Shown: positions 53,922 to 61,363 of the stretch, piece after piece
Position numbering within the stretch: the stretch's first letter is position 1
How the letters are laid out: each line of letters opens with the position of its first letter
Assembly: GCA_017991835.1 (NCBI GenBank)
Contig: JAGOPY010000001.1
Location: 62,001-126,000 of the forward strand
DNA length: 64,000 nucleotides
Direction of reading: 5' to 3'
Origin: Bacteroidales bacterium
GTDB taxonomy: Bacteria; Bacteroidota; Bacteroidia; Bacteroidales; JAGOPY01
Translations under genes and position numbers: made by a program
Notes under the pieces: model-generated
Seen by the model: the letters and a program-made list of their open reading frames with translations, nothing else
What the model was told of the DNA's origin: nothing
Database searches by the model: none

Positions 53922-55422
53922 AGTAGTACAACCCGGCCTCAGGCCCCAGGGGTAAACCAAATAAAATCCAAATGATCAGCAGGGCGGTCCATGCCAGGAA
54001 AAAGGTCACGGAATAGGGCAGCATGGTCGCAATCAGCGTCCCAAGGCCTGCTTTGGGTTCATATTTCTGGTAATAGACGATGATGAGGGCGAAAAAGCTC
54101 ATCATGGGCGAGATCACATTCGTGACACTGTCGCCGATACGGAATACTGCCTGGGATAGCTCCGGGGAATACCCCAGCAGCATGAACATCGGGATGAATA
54201 CCGGGCCCATGATGGCCCATTTGGCCGAGGCACTCCCCATGAACAGGTTGATGAACCCGGATAAAATGACAAAAAGGATGACCAGCGGGATTAGCCCGAT
54301 ATCCGCGCTCTGAAGAATGTCGGCCCCTTTTACGGCAATCAGCAGGCCCAGGTTGCTCCACTTGAACCACGCCACAAACTGTGCGGCGAAGAACACCAGG
54401 ACCAGGAAAGACACCAGGCTTTTGAAACTGCTGTTCATCCCGGCAATTACATCATCATGCTTCTTAAAAGTGCCACTGACATATCCGAACACAATCCCTG
54501 ATACGGCCGCCATGATGAACAATACCGAGATAAAGCCCTTCAAAACCGGCGAATGGAGCACTGTTCCGTCCTGTCCCCGCAAAAAACCGTTCTCCGGGAT
54601 AAGCCCCCAGGCCATCAGCACCATAAACGTGAATACCGTGACCCCGGCCCATTTCAAACCTTTGATTTCTCGTGCCGATAAAGGAGCAATCTCTTCCCGG
54701 ATCACATCACCGGTATATTTTCCCAGTCGCGGTTCTACAATATAGCGGGTGACCAGTGTGCCGAAAATGGAGACCAGGAATGTCGACGCCGCCATGAAAT
54801 AGTAGTTGGCCGTCGGCATCACGTAATACTCCGGGTCGATGATACGGGCTGCTTCCGTGGAGAGGCCGGCCAGGAGCGGATCGATGGTGCCGATCACCAG
54901 GTTGGCGCTGAATCCTCCGCTGACCCCGGCAAAAGCTGCCGACATGCCTGCTACCGGGTGCCGTCCCAGGGAATGAAAGATCATCCCGGCCAGTGGGATG
55001 ATGAGGATGTAGCCCAGGTCGGAAGCGGCATTCGACATAACACCGGTAAATACGACCATAAAGGTGATGGAATTTTTGGGAGCCCTCAGGATCAAGGCAT
55101 TAATAGCTGCCTTCACTAGTCCGCTGCTCTCGGCAATACCGATCCCCAGCAAAGCCACCATCACGATGCCCAGCGGGGCAAAGCTTGTATAATTGGTCAC
55201 CATCTCCAGCAGGATCCGGTGCAACCCGTCATGGGTAAGGAGGTTGGTAACACGGATCGTTTCACCGGTGGATGGATTGATGCCGTGCCAGTTCAACCAG
55301 TACCCTAAAGCCGATAACAGCAGGGTGATTAAAGCAAACAGGCCGAACAATGCAGCAGGGTTCGGCAATGCATTGCCAACCTTCTCCACCGTACCGAAAA
55401 TGAATTTGTTGAGGTTCTTCAT
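53920..55422 (-). CDS. AbgT-family transporter
   Basis: 500 residues with about 11-13 hydrophobic helices. N-terminal pattern KFIFGTVEKVGNALPNPAAL, conserved loops AESSGLVKAAINALIL, FTGVMSNAASDLGYILI, GLSTEAARIIDP, FINLFMGSASAKWAIMGP and RIGDSVTNVISPMM. AbgT proteins transport p-aminobenzoyl-glutamate into the cell or export sulfonamides and related folate-pathway compounds. Substrate direction is not decided by sequence. Inner membrane. 84 bases to the next gene. Confidence 0.9.
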   Translation of the reverse strand: MKNLNKFIFGTVEKVGNALPNPAALFGLFALITLLLSALGYWLNWHGINPSTGETIRVTNLLTHDGLHRILLEMVTNYTSFAPLGIVMVALLGIGIAESSGLVKAAINALILRAPKNSITFMVVFTGVMSNAASDLGYILIIPLAGMIFHSLGRHPVAGMSAAFAGVSGGFSANLVIGTIDPLLAGLSTEAARIIDPEYYVMPTANYYFMAASTFLVSIFGTLVTRYIVEPRLGKYTGDVIREEIAPLSAREIKGLKWAGVTVFTFMVLMAWGLIPENGFLRGQDGTVLHSPVLKGFISVLFIMAAVSGIVFGYVSGTFKKHDDVIAGMNSSFKSLVSFLVLVFFAAQFVAWFKWSNLGLLIAVKGADILQSADIGLIPLVILFVILSGFINLFMGSASAKWAIMGPVFIPMFMLLGYSPELSQAVFRIGDSVTNVISPMMSFFALIIVYYQKYEPKAGLGTLIATMLPYSVTFFLAWTALLIIWILFGLPLGPEAGLYY

Positions 55423-55506
55423 CGTGCATCAGGACTGATTGAGGGTAAGATCTTTAGAATGTTAATCTGTTTATAGAAAGAATTAACACTCTTTCCGCCT
55501 TTTTGT

Positions 55507-56241
55507 TTAGCCCGCAGGGACGCCATCCTTCGGGACGCCATCCCGAGGGATGGCGTCCCTTAAGTTCTTCTCCACTTTCCCCCGGCTGTTTTCATAGCCA
55601 TGCGCCGGCAGAAAGGTGCGACATCCGGTATCCAGCAACACTTTCCAGCTCCTGATCATCATAGCCGTATCATCGGCAAAGGGAGGAAAAATTGAGCCTT
55701 TGAATATTCCGAACATGGCGTCGCCCACAATGGCGATCTCATCATCCACAATAAGGCTCACCGACCCGGGGGAATGTCCCGGAGTGGGCAGAACACAGGC
55801 ATTCAAACCGAAATCGTTCAACGGACGAACGGCCTCAATCAAAATATCAGGCTGACAAGGGTCATATGTGAATCTTCCGGATAACCGTTTACCCAGAAGG
55901 TTCATCAATAATTTTGTAATCGGAATGGTCCCTTTTGGCAGGATGTTATGGCCGGTTTCAAGAAAAGACTTTTCCCGGGCATGCACCGCTACAGTTGCAT
56001 TATAAGTTCTTTTGATCTGGCCTGCATTCCCCGCATGGTCATAATGAGTATGGGTAAGAAGAAGTAAATCAATCTTTTCTATGTGAAGCCGGTTTAAATT
56101 TCTTTGCAGCCTTTTCCGGTTTCTTGCCGGGCCGGTATCGACCATTACATTGACAATACCGTTTGAAACAAGAAAAGCATTGCTCCGTCCGGCTAAAACT
56201 TTGGTAATGGTGTATCCGCTTTTTGTTTTCCAGGTTTTCAT
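55507..56241 (-). CDS. Metallo-beta-lactamase-fold hydrolase
   Basis: 244 residues. Zinc ligand motif LLTHTHYDHAGNAG (HxHxDH), then CVLPTPGHSPGSVSLI (H), IAIVGDAMFG (D), FLPAHGYENSRG (H). The family includes glyoxalase II-like and lactonase-like enzymes. The last part (about residues 228-242, RDAIPRDGVPKDGVP) is encoded by the GGGACGCCATCCC repeat, which has evidently replaced the original gene end. The true enzyme probably ended near KVEKNL. Confidence 0.82.
   Translation of the reverse strand: MKTWKTKSGYTITKVLAGRSNAFLVSNGIVNVMVDTGPARNRKRLQRNLNRLHIEKIDLLLLTHTHYDHAGNAGQIKRTYNATVAVHAREKSFLETGHNILPKGTIPITKLLMNLLGKRLSGRFTYDPCQPDILIEAVRPLNDFGLNACVLPTPGHSPGSVSLIVDDEIAIVGDAMFGIFKGSIFPPFADDTAMMIRSWKVLLDTGCRTFLPAHGYENSRGKVEKNLRDAIPRDGVPKDGVPAG
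55517..55560. repeat. GGGACGCCATCCC palindromic element inside a gene end
   Basis: One imperfect unit (GGGACGCCATCC, 55518-55529) is followed by a perfect inverted pair GGGACGCCATCCC (55532-55544) and GGGATGGCGTCCC (55547-55559). In the minus-strand gene it reads as a repetitive RDGVPKDGVP-like tail. Confidence 0.8.
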
Positions 56242-56249
56242 CCGGTCAA

Positions 56250-56264
56250 AGGGATGGCGTCCCT
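56250..56264. repeat. Half copy of the GGGATGGCGTCCC element
   Basis: GGGATGGCGTCCC followed by seven T residues, between the MBL-fold gene start (56241) and the PNPOx-like gene end (56269). One arm only. Confidence 0.6.
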
Positions 56265-56268
56265 TTTT

Positions 56269-56691
56269 TTAAAACTCAATGTACTCCTTGGGCAACAGGT
56301 TCCGCTCTTTCGTCCAGAAATAAGCTTGTCCATGGGCGATGCGGAAAATGATCAGGTGCGGGCTGTCGGCACTCAGTCCGAACTCCTTCAGAAAAGGCCG
56401 GTCGGCCATCGCTTTCTCTTTCATCTGCTTATCGTTAAGGAACTCCGCCTCGCCGGCAATCCGAAGCATGGTCCCGAGCATGCCCTCGTGCCTGTAAAAG
56501 CATGCTTCCATTTTAGGATTGGCTTTCAGTTGCCGGTACATCTCTTTTATCGAACCGGTCTGAAAATAAAAACCGCTTTCATCGGCAAACCAGAAATGGA
56601 TGATGCGGACGCGTGGCTGGTCGTTTTCAACAGTGGCTAAGTAACAGATCGGGTTCTCGTTGGTGAATTTAATACAATCCTGAATGGTCAT
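56269..56691 (-). CDS. Pyridoxamine 5'-phosphate oxidase-like flavin-binding protein
   Basis: 140 residues. Split-barrel flavin-binding pattern: ATVENDQPRVRIIHFWFADE, YFQTGSIKEMYRQLKANP, ACFYRHEGMLGTMLRIAG and AYFWTKERNL. This family includes F420- or FMN-binding oxidoreductases and general stress proteins. The substrate is unknown. The gene is divergent from the Fur-family gene at 56902. Confidence 0.83.
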   Translation of the reverse strand: MTIQDCIKFTNENPICYLATVENDQPRVRIIHFWFADESGFYFQTGSIKEMYRQLKANPKMEACFYRHEGMLGTMLRIAGEAEFLNDKQMKEKAMADRPFLKEFGLSADSPHLIIFRIAHGQAYFWTKERNLLPKEYIEF

Positions 56692-56860
56692 AATAATTTT
56701 CCTAGATATTGATATTAACTGTTTTATGACTGGAAATCTTCGTCTTTCTTAATTGATCAGGTCCAGGCAAAAATAAAGAAAAGAGAAGATGCCGCATTAT
56801 AGAGGCGATATTTAATAAATAGGGATTTTATAAGCCCGCCGACTTGATAAGTTTTCTTTT

Positions 56861-56868
56861 TATCTTTG
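56861..56868 (+). promoter_or_regulatory. Bacteroidota -7 element of the Fur-family gene
   Basis: TATCTTTG matches TAnnTTTG exactly, 33 bases upstream of ATG 56902. The palindromic operator overlaps its 3' end. Confidence 0.6.
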
Positions 56869-56881
56869 CAACATTGTTGCA
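56867..56881 (+). promoter_or_regulatory. Palindromic operator TGCAAC-ATT-GTTGCA
   Basis: A perfect 6-base inverted repeat with a 3-base centre overlaps the -7 element and the expected start of transcription. The Zur/Fur regulator encoded immediately downstream would repress its own gene and the following metal-uptake genes by binding here. The site does not look like a classical Fur box, which is AT-rich (GATAATGATAATCATTATC). Confidence 0.6.
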
Positions 56882-56901
56882 TTTGAAATATATTTGCATC
56901 C

Positions 56902-57318
56902 ATGAAAGCTTCTGAAGTTCTGTACTCCCGCCAACTGAAGCGGACAAGCTGCCGCGAAGGGATCATCGACGTGATGATGGCCGCAGGCCGCGCCCTGTCG
57001 GAAAATGAAATCAGGGAACGCCTTCCGGGTAACTACGACCGCACTACATTCTACCGCTCCTTTAAAACGCTGGAAGAATATAAAATCATCCATAAGATAA
57101 TTATTGATAATCAGTTGAGTAAATACTCACTGGATAACTCTGTGACCCATAAAAGTGAACATGCTCATTTCTACTGTAATGATTGTCAGACCGTTACATG
57201 CCTGTATTCCATCCCCGTCCAGGAGGTCCGGCTTCCCGACGGCTTTACCATTGCCGAAAAAGAGATCCTGATCAAAGGTACCTGTCCTGACTGTAAAAAT
57301 ATCCAGACACGCATTTGA
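56902..57318 (+). CDS. Fur-family metal-responsive repressor, probably Zur-like
   Basis: 138 residues. Winged helix about 15-85 (IIDVMMAAGRALSENEIRER, YDRTTFYRSFKTLEEYKII), then a dimer/metal domain with the zinc knuckle HAHFYCNDCQTVTCLY and a second CPDC at the end, both typical of the structural zinc site. It is likely a repressor that senses zinc or a similar metal. The downstream genes (Cys/His small protein, ZnuD-like receptor, His-rich lipoprotein) support zinc. The stop overlaps the next gene's TTG start. Confidence 0.85.
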   Translation: MKASEVLYSRQLKRTSCREGIIDVMMAAGRALSENEIRERLPGNYDRTTFYRSFKTLEEYKIIHKIIIDNQLSKYSLDNSVTHKSEHAHFYCNDCQTVTCLYSIPVQEVRLPDGFTIAEKEILIKGTCPDCKNIQTRI

Positions 57319-57674
57319 AGCCATTCCGACTCTATATAGCCCTGATCTTGCTGGGAATATTTCTTTTCCCGGTCCTGTTCCAATCGGTTCATTCAACCGG
57401 CCATAAAAAGAAATGCTGTTCAGGCTATGAAAACTTCTGTGAGTCTGTTTTACCGCATAAGGATCTGCATACCAATTCCCTTGCTGAACAATCAAAGGAA
57501 AAGAAATGCCCGGTGTGTAAATACCAGTTCCCGGTGAATAAACTGCCCGAATTATCACTTTATTCAACGATAGCCCCGGTTATCACCGGAACAATCTGCG
57601 AAATCATTTTATCAGCAGACATAAATGATGCTTTTTCTATCAAATCACCCAGAGCCCCGCCTGCCATCAGCTAA
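57315..57674 (+). CDS. Small exported Cys/His-rich protein
   Basis: 119 residues from TTG 57315, which overlaps the stop of the Fur gene (ATTTGA). No ATG is available nearby. An N-terminal hydrophobic segment (LYIALILLGIFLFPVLFQSV) is followed by a metal-ligand-rich part: HSTGHKKKCC, NFCESVLPHKDLH and KCPVCKYQF, and an end RAPPAIS that resembles small proteins preceding TonB receptors in Bacteroidota metal loci (DUF2946-like). It is probably a periplasmic or membrane-linked metal-binding accessory. Family assignment is from memory. Confidence 0.6.
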   Translation: MKPFRLYIALILLGIFLFPVLFQSVHSTGHKKKCCSGYENFCESVLPHKDLHTNSLAEQSKEKKCPVCKYQFPVNKLPELSLYSTIAPVITGTICEIILSADINDAFSIKSPRAPPAIS

Positions 57675-57711
57675 TCTCCTCAAGGTCAAATCCCCGCCTT
57701 ACGGAACGGGT

Positions 57712-57876
57712 ATTTTATCTAAGAGGTTGTTTCATAACCCCTTCGTGTAGCTTCGTGAAACCTTCGTGAAACCTTCGTGGAACTTATAAATGATTGTTAC
57801 ACAGAGGATCACGAAGAAGGCACGAAGATCCACGAAGTTATTTTGAAAGAAATCTAACTTTTTGAAACATCCTCTT
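57712..57876. repeat. TTCGTG-type MITE-like element, copy 1
   Basis: Left end ATTTTATCTAAGAGGTTGT and right end ACATCCTCTT form an imperfect terminal inverted repeat (AAGAGGTTGT versus AAGAGGATGT). The inside is an inverted array of CTTCGTG and CACGAAG words around an AT-rich centre. Copy 2 at 62268-62401 has the same first 13 bases and the same last 10. The element fills the gap before the TonB receptor gene. Confidence 0.7.
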
Positions 57877-57883
57877 TTTACAG

Positions 57884-60400
57884 TTGAAGTTCATTTTCAA
57901 TTCATTTAATGTGAGAAAAATAATTCTGCTTCTGATAAGCATAAATCTTTTGCACTGTGTTTCGTTCGGGCAAAATATTTATGAACTGGAAGGCTTGGTT
58001 GTCGACGAAAACAACCAGCCCTTGTCAGGAGCCACTATAATCCTGTTCCCGGGAGAAAAAGCCACCACGACCGGTTTTCAAGGAAATTTCACGATATCCG
58101 GCCTGGAGCAGGGCACCTACCGGATTGAAATATCTTTTATCGGGTACAAGCCTTTGCAGGATACCGTGTCCATGAACGGGAATACGACTTACCGGGCACA
58201 GCTTTCCGTAAGCCCTCTCACTCTGCAAGAAGTGGTTATCAGCGATAACTATTCCGAAGAACGCAAAAAGGAAGAGCCGCTGAACATCGAAATCGTGAAC
58301 GACCGGTACCTCAGGCAAAACCTGGGCGGCAGCGTCATGCAGTCGCTCGAACGCCTGCCGGGCCTCTCCACGATCGACATCGGACCGGGGCAATCCAAAC
58401 CGGTGATCCGGGGCCTGGGCTTTAACCGAGTGGTGGTATTGGAAAACGATATCCGGCACGAAGGGCAGCAGTGGGGCGCCGACCACGGGCTGGAGATCGA
58501 CCAGTATGCCGTCGGCCGGGTGGAGGTGGTGAAAGGCCCCGCATCGATCCTGTATGGTTCGGATGCCATCGGCGGTGTGATCGATCTGCAAACAAACCAC
58601 ATCCCCGCCGAAAACACCGTCGGAGGCAGCGTTGATATCTCCGGCAAGAGCAACAACGACTTCGGCGGTGGATCCGTCATGCTGTACGCACGGAAGCATG
58701 CGCTCCACGCCAACCTCCGCGTGACGCTCCTGGGCTTTGCCGACTACCGCGTACCGGCCGACAGTATCGATATCTACTCCTACCGTGCCGCCCTCGACCG
58801 TCGCCGTATGCGCAACACCGCCGGCAACGAGCAGAGTGTGAACCTCTCCGTCGGTTACCTGGGGACTAAATTCCGGAGCCGCCTCTTTATCAGCGACCTG
58901 AACGGAAAGACCGGGTTCTTTGCCAACGCGCACGGGCTGGAACCGCGCAATGTCGATACCGGCCTGCACGACGCGTCGAACCGCGATATCAACATGCCCT
59001 ATCATTACGTAAACCATCTCAAGATCATCAATCAGAGCCGGCTTGACCTGGAAAAGGTAACGGTGGAGGCCGGCCTGGGCTTTCAGCGCAATTTCATACA
59101 GGAATGGAGCAGATATATTGCCCATGGCTACATGCCGGCGGCTTTCCCCGGTAACACAGGCTACAGCGCCGACCTCGAGCGGGAATTTGAGAAGTACATC
59201 TATTCCGGGAACCTGAAGATCAGGTACGACCGGAACGACAGATCCGAATTCGATTTCGGGCTGAACAGCGAATTCCACGACAACCGGATCGGGGGATGGG
59301 CATTCATCATCCCCGCCTATAAGCAATTCACGATTGGTGGCTTTGCGCTCGGAAAGTACTCGTTTTCGCAGAAGAGCATCCTGCAGGCGGCGGTCCGGTA
59401 CGACTACGGCCATATCCGTACAGCGGAGTACCGCGACTGGTACCCGTCGCCGGTGATAAACGAAAGTGATACGGCGTATGAGCACCTGCAGCGGGCCGCG
59501 GCGATCAACCGGGATTTTTCCAGCGTGTCGTGGTCGGTGGGATATAACTACAACCCCGGGAAGTGGTCGTTTAAAGCCAATCTCGGAAAGAGCTTCCGGA
59601 TGCCGATCGCCAAGGAGCTGGCCGCCAACGGGGTGAACTACCACACCTTCAGCTACGAAGTCGGCGATGCCGGCCTCTCTCCCGAAGTGGCCTGGCAGCT
59701 CGACGCAGGCGCTGAATACGGGGCGGAGAAACTGGCATTGGGCCTCACCCCCTTTGTGAACTATTTCCGCAACTATATCTATCTCAACCCGACCGCTCAG
59801 CACGACCGGCTTTACGGCAACGGGAACCAGGTGTTCAACTATACCCAGGCCCGGGTCTTCCGTTACGGATTTGAAGTTCATGCCCATTACCAGGTAATTA
59901 AGCCCCTGCAGCTCGGACTGGTCATCGAGTATGTTTATTCGGAGCAGTTGTCGGGTGAAAAGAAGGGCTTTACCCTTCCCTTTGCCCCGCCCGCTTCGGG
60001 AATAGTAAATATCAGATACCTGAAACCAAAGGTTGGATTTCTCAGGAATGCCTACGTATCTCTCGATTACAGGGTGACCGCCACCCAGAAACACATTGTG
60101 CCGCCCGAAGAGGTTACCAAAGGGTACCAGGTGGTCAACCTCGGCCTGGGAGCTGATATCCGGATGAAAGACCAGAACATAAGCCTTTCAGTCCAGGTGC
60201 AGAACCTGCTGAACAACAAGTATTACAATCACACCAGCTATTACAGGCTGTTGAATGTGCCGGAGCCGGGACTGAATCTGATCATCCATGTTTCCGTTCC
60301 GTTCGGAGAAAGAGGACTTAACCACAAAGGAACACCAAGGAAAGCACAAAGGAACACAATGGATTATTCAGATAATCAATTCCTTTGTGCGCCTTCGTGA
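57884..60400 (+). CDS. ZnuD-like TonB-dependent outer-membrane receptor
   Basis: 838 residues from TTG 57884, or 829 from GTG 57911 (VRKIILLLISINLLH); there is no ATG, and a repeat abuts the start. CarboxypepD_reg-like domain about 34-115 (VVDENNQPLSGATIILFPG), plug about 120-245 (NLGGSVMQSLERLPG, RVEVVKGPASILYGSDAIGG), beta-barrel from about 250. FRMPIAKELAANGVNYHTFS is the pattern of zinc receptors of the ZnuD type. The barrel should end at HVSVPF (residue 807); the last 26 residues (813-838) are encoded by the repeat at 60320-60424 and have no barrel character. It probably imports zinc or a zinc chelate. Confidence 0.83.
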   Translation: MKFIFNSFNVRKIILLLISINLLHCVSFGQNIYELEGLVVDENNQPLSGATIILFPGEKATTTGFQGNFTISGLEQGTYRIEISFIGYKPLQDTVSMNGNTTYRAQLSVSPLTLQEVVISDNYSEERKKEEPLNIEIVNDRYLRQNLGGSVMQSLERLPGLSTIDIGPGQSKPVIRGLGFNRVVVLENDIRHEGQQWGADHGLEIDQYAVGRVEVVKGPASILYGSDAIGGVIDLQTNHIPAENTVGGSVDISGKSNNDFGGGSVMLYARKHALHANLRVTLLGFADYRVPADSIDIYSYRAALDRRRMRNTAGNEQSVNLSVGYLGTKFRSRLFISDLNGKTGFFANAHGLEPRNVDTGLHDASNRDINMPYHYVNHLKIINQSRLDLEKVTVEAGLGFQRNFIQEWSRYIAHGYMPAAFPGNTGYSADLEREFEKYIYSGNLKIRYDRNDRSEFDFGLNSEFHDNRIGGWAFIIPAYKQFTIGGFALGKYSFSQKSILQAAVRYDYGHIRTAEYRDWYPSPVINESDTAYEHLQRAAAINRDFSSVSWSVGYNYNPGKWSFKANLGKSFRMPIAKELAANGVNYHTFSYEVGDAGLSPEVAWQLDAGAEYGAEKLALGLTPFVNYFRNYIYLNPTAQHDRLYGNGNQVFNYTQARVFRYGFEVHAHYQVIKPLQLGLVIEYVYSEQLSGEKKGFTLPFAPPASGIVNIRYLKPKVGFLRNAYVSLDYRVTATQKHIVPPEEVTKGYQVVNLGLGADIRMKDQNISLSVQVQNLLNNKYYNHTSYYRLLNVPEPGLNLIIHVSVPFGERGLNHKGTPRKAQRNTMDYSDNQFLCAPS

Positions 60401-60424
60401 AACCCTTCGTGCGCCTTTGTGGTT
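60320..60424. repeat. TTCGTG-type element with perfect ends, at receptor gene end
   Basis: 105 bases bounded by AACCACAAAGG (60320-60330) and CCTTTGTGGTT (60414-60424), a perfect 11-base terminal inverted repeat. It contains the receptor's stop codon (60398-60400). The internal words (CCTTCGTG, CACAAAGGAACAC) belong to the same loose family as the elements at 57712 and 62268. Confidence 0.75.
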
Positions 60425-60443
60425 CCGGGAAAATTAACAATAT

Positions 60444-60470
60444 TGGAACCGACGGGACGCTCGTCGGAAG
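60444..60470 (+). repeat. Single CCGACG-type palindromic element
   Basis: GAACCGACGGGACGCTCGTCGGAAGAAAAACT matches the consensus of the family at 33265 and 36608, tail included. It lies 36 bases upstream of the lipoprotein gene. Confidence 0.6.
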
Positions 60471-60506
60471 AAAAACTAAGTTTATAACGATTGAATAATA
60501 AGAATC

Positions 60507-61001
60507 ATGAAAACAAAAAACATCATAACAACCATCTTAATTATCGCCGGGATCATATCGTTCAGCGCCTGCAGCAGAGATAAGAACATCGACAAAGAGA
60601 AGCCCGTCATCGACATAAGCATCCAGGATGCCTTCCCCATCAATTGCGATACCCTTTATTTCGGTGAATCCTACACCCTGAAAATACGCTTCACCGACAA
60701 TGCAGAGCTGGGTACCTACGGCATCGAAATACATCACGACTTCGAACATCATTCGCACAGCACCGATGTGGAGGAATGTGAGCATGATCCTGAGAAGGAG
60801 CCGGTCAACCCCTGGGTTTTTATCCAGGACTATGAAATTCCTGCCGGGCTAACCGAGCACGTGACCGACATAACGCTCTCTCTCCCATCCGACTGCTGCG
60901 GCGAGTACGATGAAGGCGACTATCATTTCTTCATCAGCCTGACCGATGCCGAAGGCTGGTCGGCACAGAAAGGGCTGAGTGTGAAGATAATGAAGAGATG
61001 A
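60507..61001 (+). CDS. His-rich DUF4625-like lipoprotein
   Basis: 164 residues. A lipobox signal (IIAGIISFSACSRDKN, Cys 22) makes it an outer- or inner-membrane lipoprotein. One beta-sandwich domain (DKEKPVIDISIQDAFP, then LTEHVTDITLSLPS) resembles DUF4625 proteins. The loop IEIHHDFEHHSHSTDVEECE has six His, two Cys-like and acidic ligands, and CCGEYDEGDYHFF adds more. It is likely to bind Zn or a similar metal at the cell surface, as a partner of the receptor upstream. The last codons abut the repeat region at 61002. Confidence 0.78.
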   Translation: MKTKNIITTILIIAGIISFSACSRDKNIDKEKPVIDISIQDAFPINCDTLYFGESYTLKIRFTDNAELGTYGIEIHHDFEHHSHSTDVEECEHDPEKEPVNPWVFIQDYEIPAGLTEHVTDITLSLPSDCCGEYDEGDYHFFISLTDAEGWSAQKGLSVKIMKR

Positions 61002-61040
61002 GGGAAAATTCCATCCGCCAGCTGGCAGACCAAGCAAAAA

Positions 61041-61178
61041 ACAAATTCCAAATTCCAGGCACCATCCCGAGTACTCGGGACCAAACAAATTCCAAATTCC
61101 AAGCACCAAAATCCAAACAAATTCCAAATTCCAAGCACCAAGCACCAAACAAATTCCAAAATTTAAATTCAAAATCAC
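61041..61178. repeat. AAATTCCAAATTCCAAGCACC-type word repeat
   Basis: Four to five units built from ACAAATTCCA, AATTCCAAGCACCA and AAATCCAA words, with the palindrome TCCCGAGTACTCGGGA (61065-61080) inside. Repeats of this kind occur in intergenic regions of many environmental Bacteroidota (from memory). Confidence 0.7.
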
Positions 61179-61184
61179 AACCTT

Positions 61185-61238
61185 CTGACCACCTTATGAC
61201 CACTTTCTGACCACCTTATGACCACCTTATGACTACCA
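61185..61238. repeat. TGACCACCTTA tandem repeat
   Basis: Four to five units of about 11 bases (TGACCACCTTA, TGACCACTTTC). A similar TGACTACTAATGACAGTAAATGA stretch is at 62532-62572. Confidence 0.6.
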
Positions 61239-61251
61239 ATGTCCACTACAT

Positions 61252-61292
61252 TTTACTTCCTCATTCAGATTGAACAGGCGGTAGAGGTGGTA
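61252..61292 (-). pseudogene. Fragment of a DUF3883-type gene
   Basis: 29 bases (61264-61292) are identical to 62674-62702 inside the intact DUF3883 gene. Read on the minus strand, the fragment gives YHLYRLFNLNEEVK against YHLYRLFNLNEEAK. It is a remnant of a second copy. Confidence 0.65.
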
Positions 61293-61363
61293 TATAATAC
61301 TCCCCGGAAGTTCTGCCAGAGTTTGTCGATGAGGGATTTTAGCTATGGGTTGTTTTGGAGCAT

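Larger units (their letters stand above)
61002..61363. other. Intergenic region of 362 bases made of repeats
   Basis: No credible gene. It holds AATTCCAAATTCCAAGCACC-type repeats (61041-61178), a perfect 16-base palindrome (61065-61080), a TGACCACCTTA repeat (61185-61238) and a fragment of the DUF3883 gene (61252-61292). Confidence 0.65.

Noticed and set aside
57712..57876. Possible insertion sequence or transposon
   Set aside because: It has inverted-repeat ends but no transposase gene inside, and none in the window; treated as a non-autonomous element.
58025..60094. Long open frame on the minus strand opposite the TonB receptor (689 codons)
   Set aside because: It has no recognisable domain and lies wholly antisense to a clear receptor gene; the high-GC codon pattern of the receptor keeps the opposite frame open.
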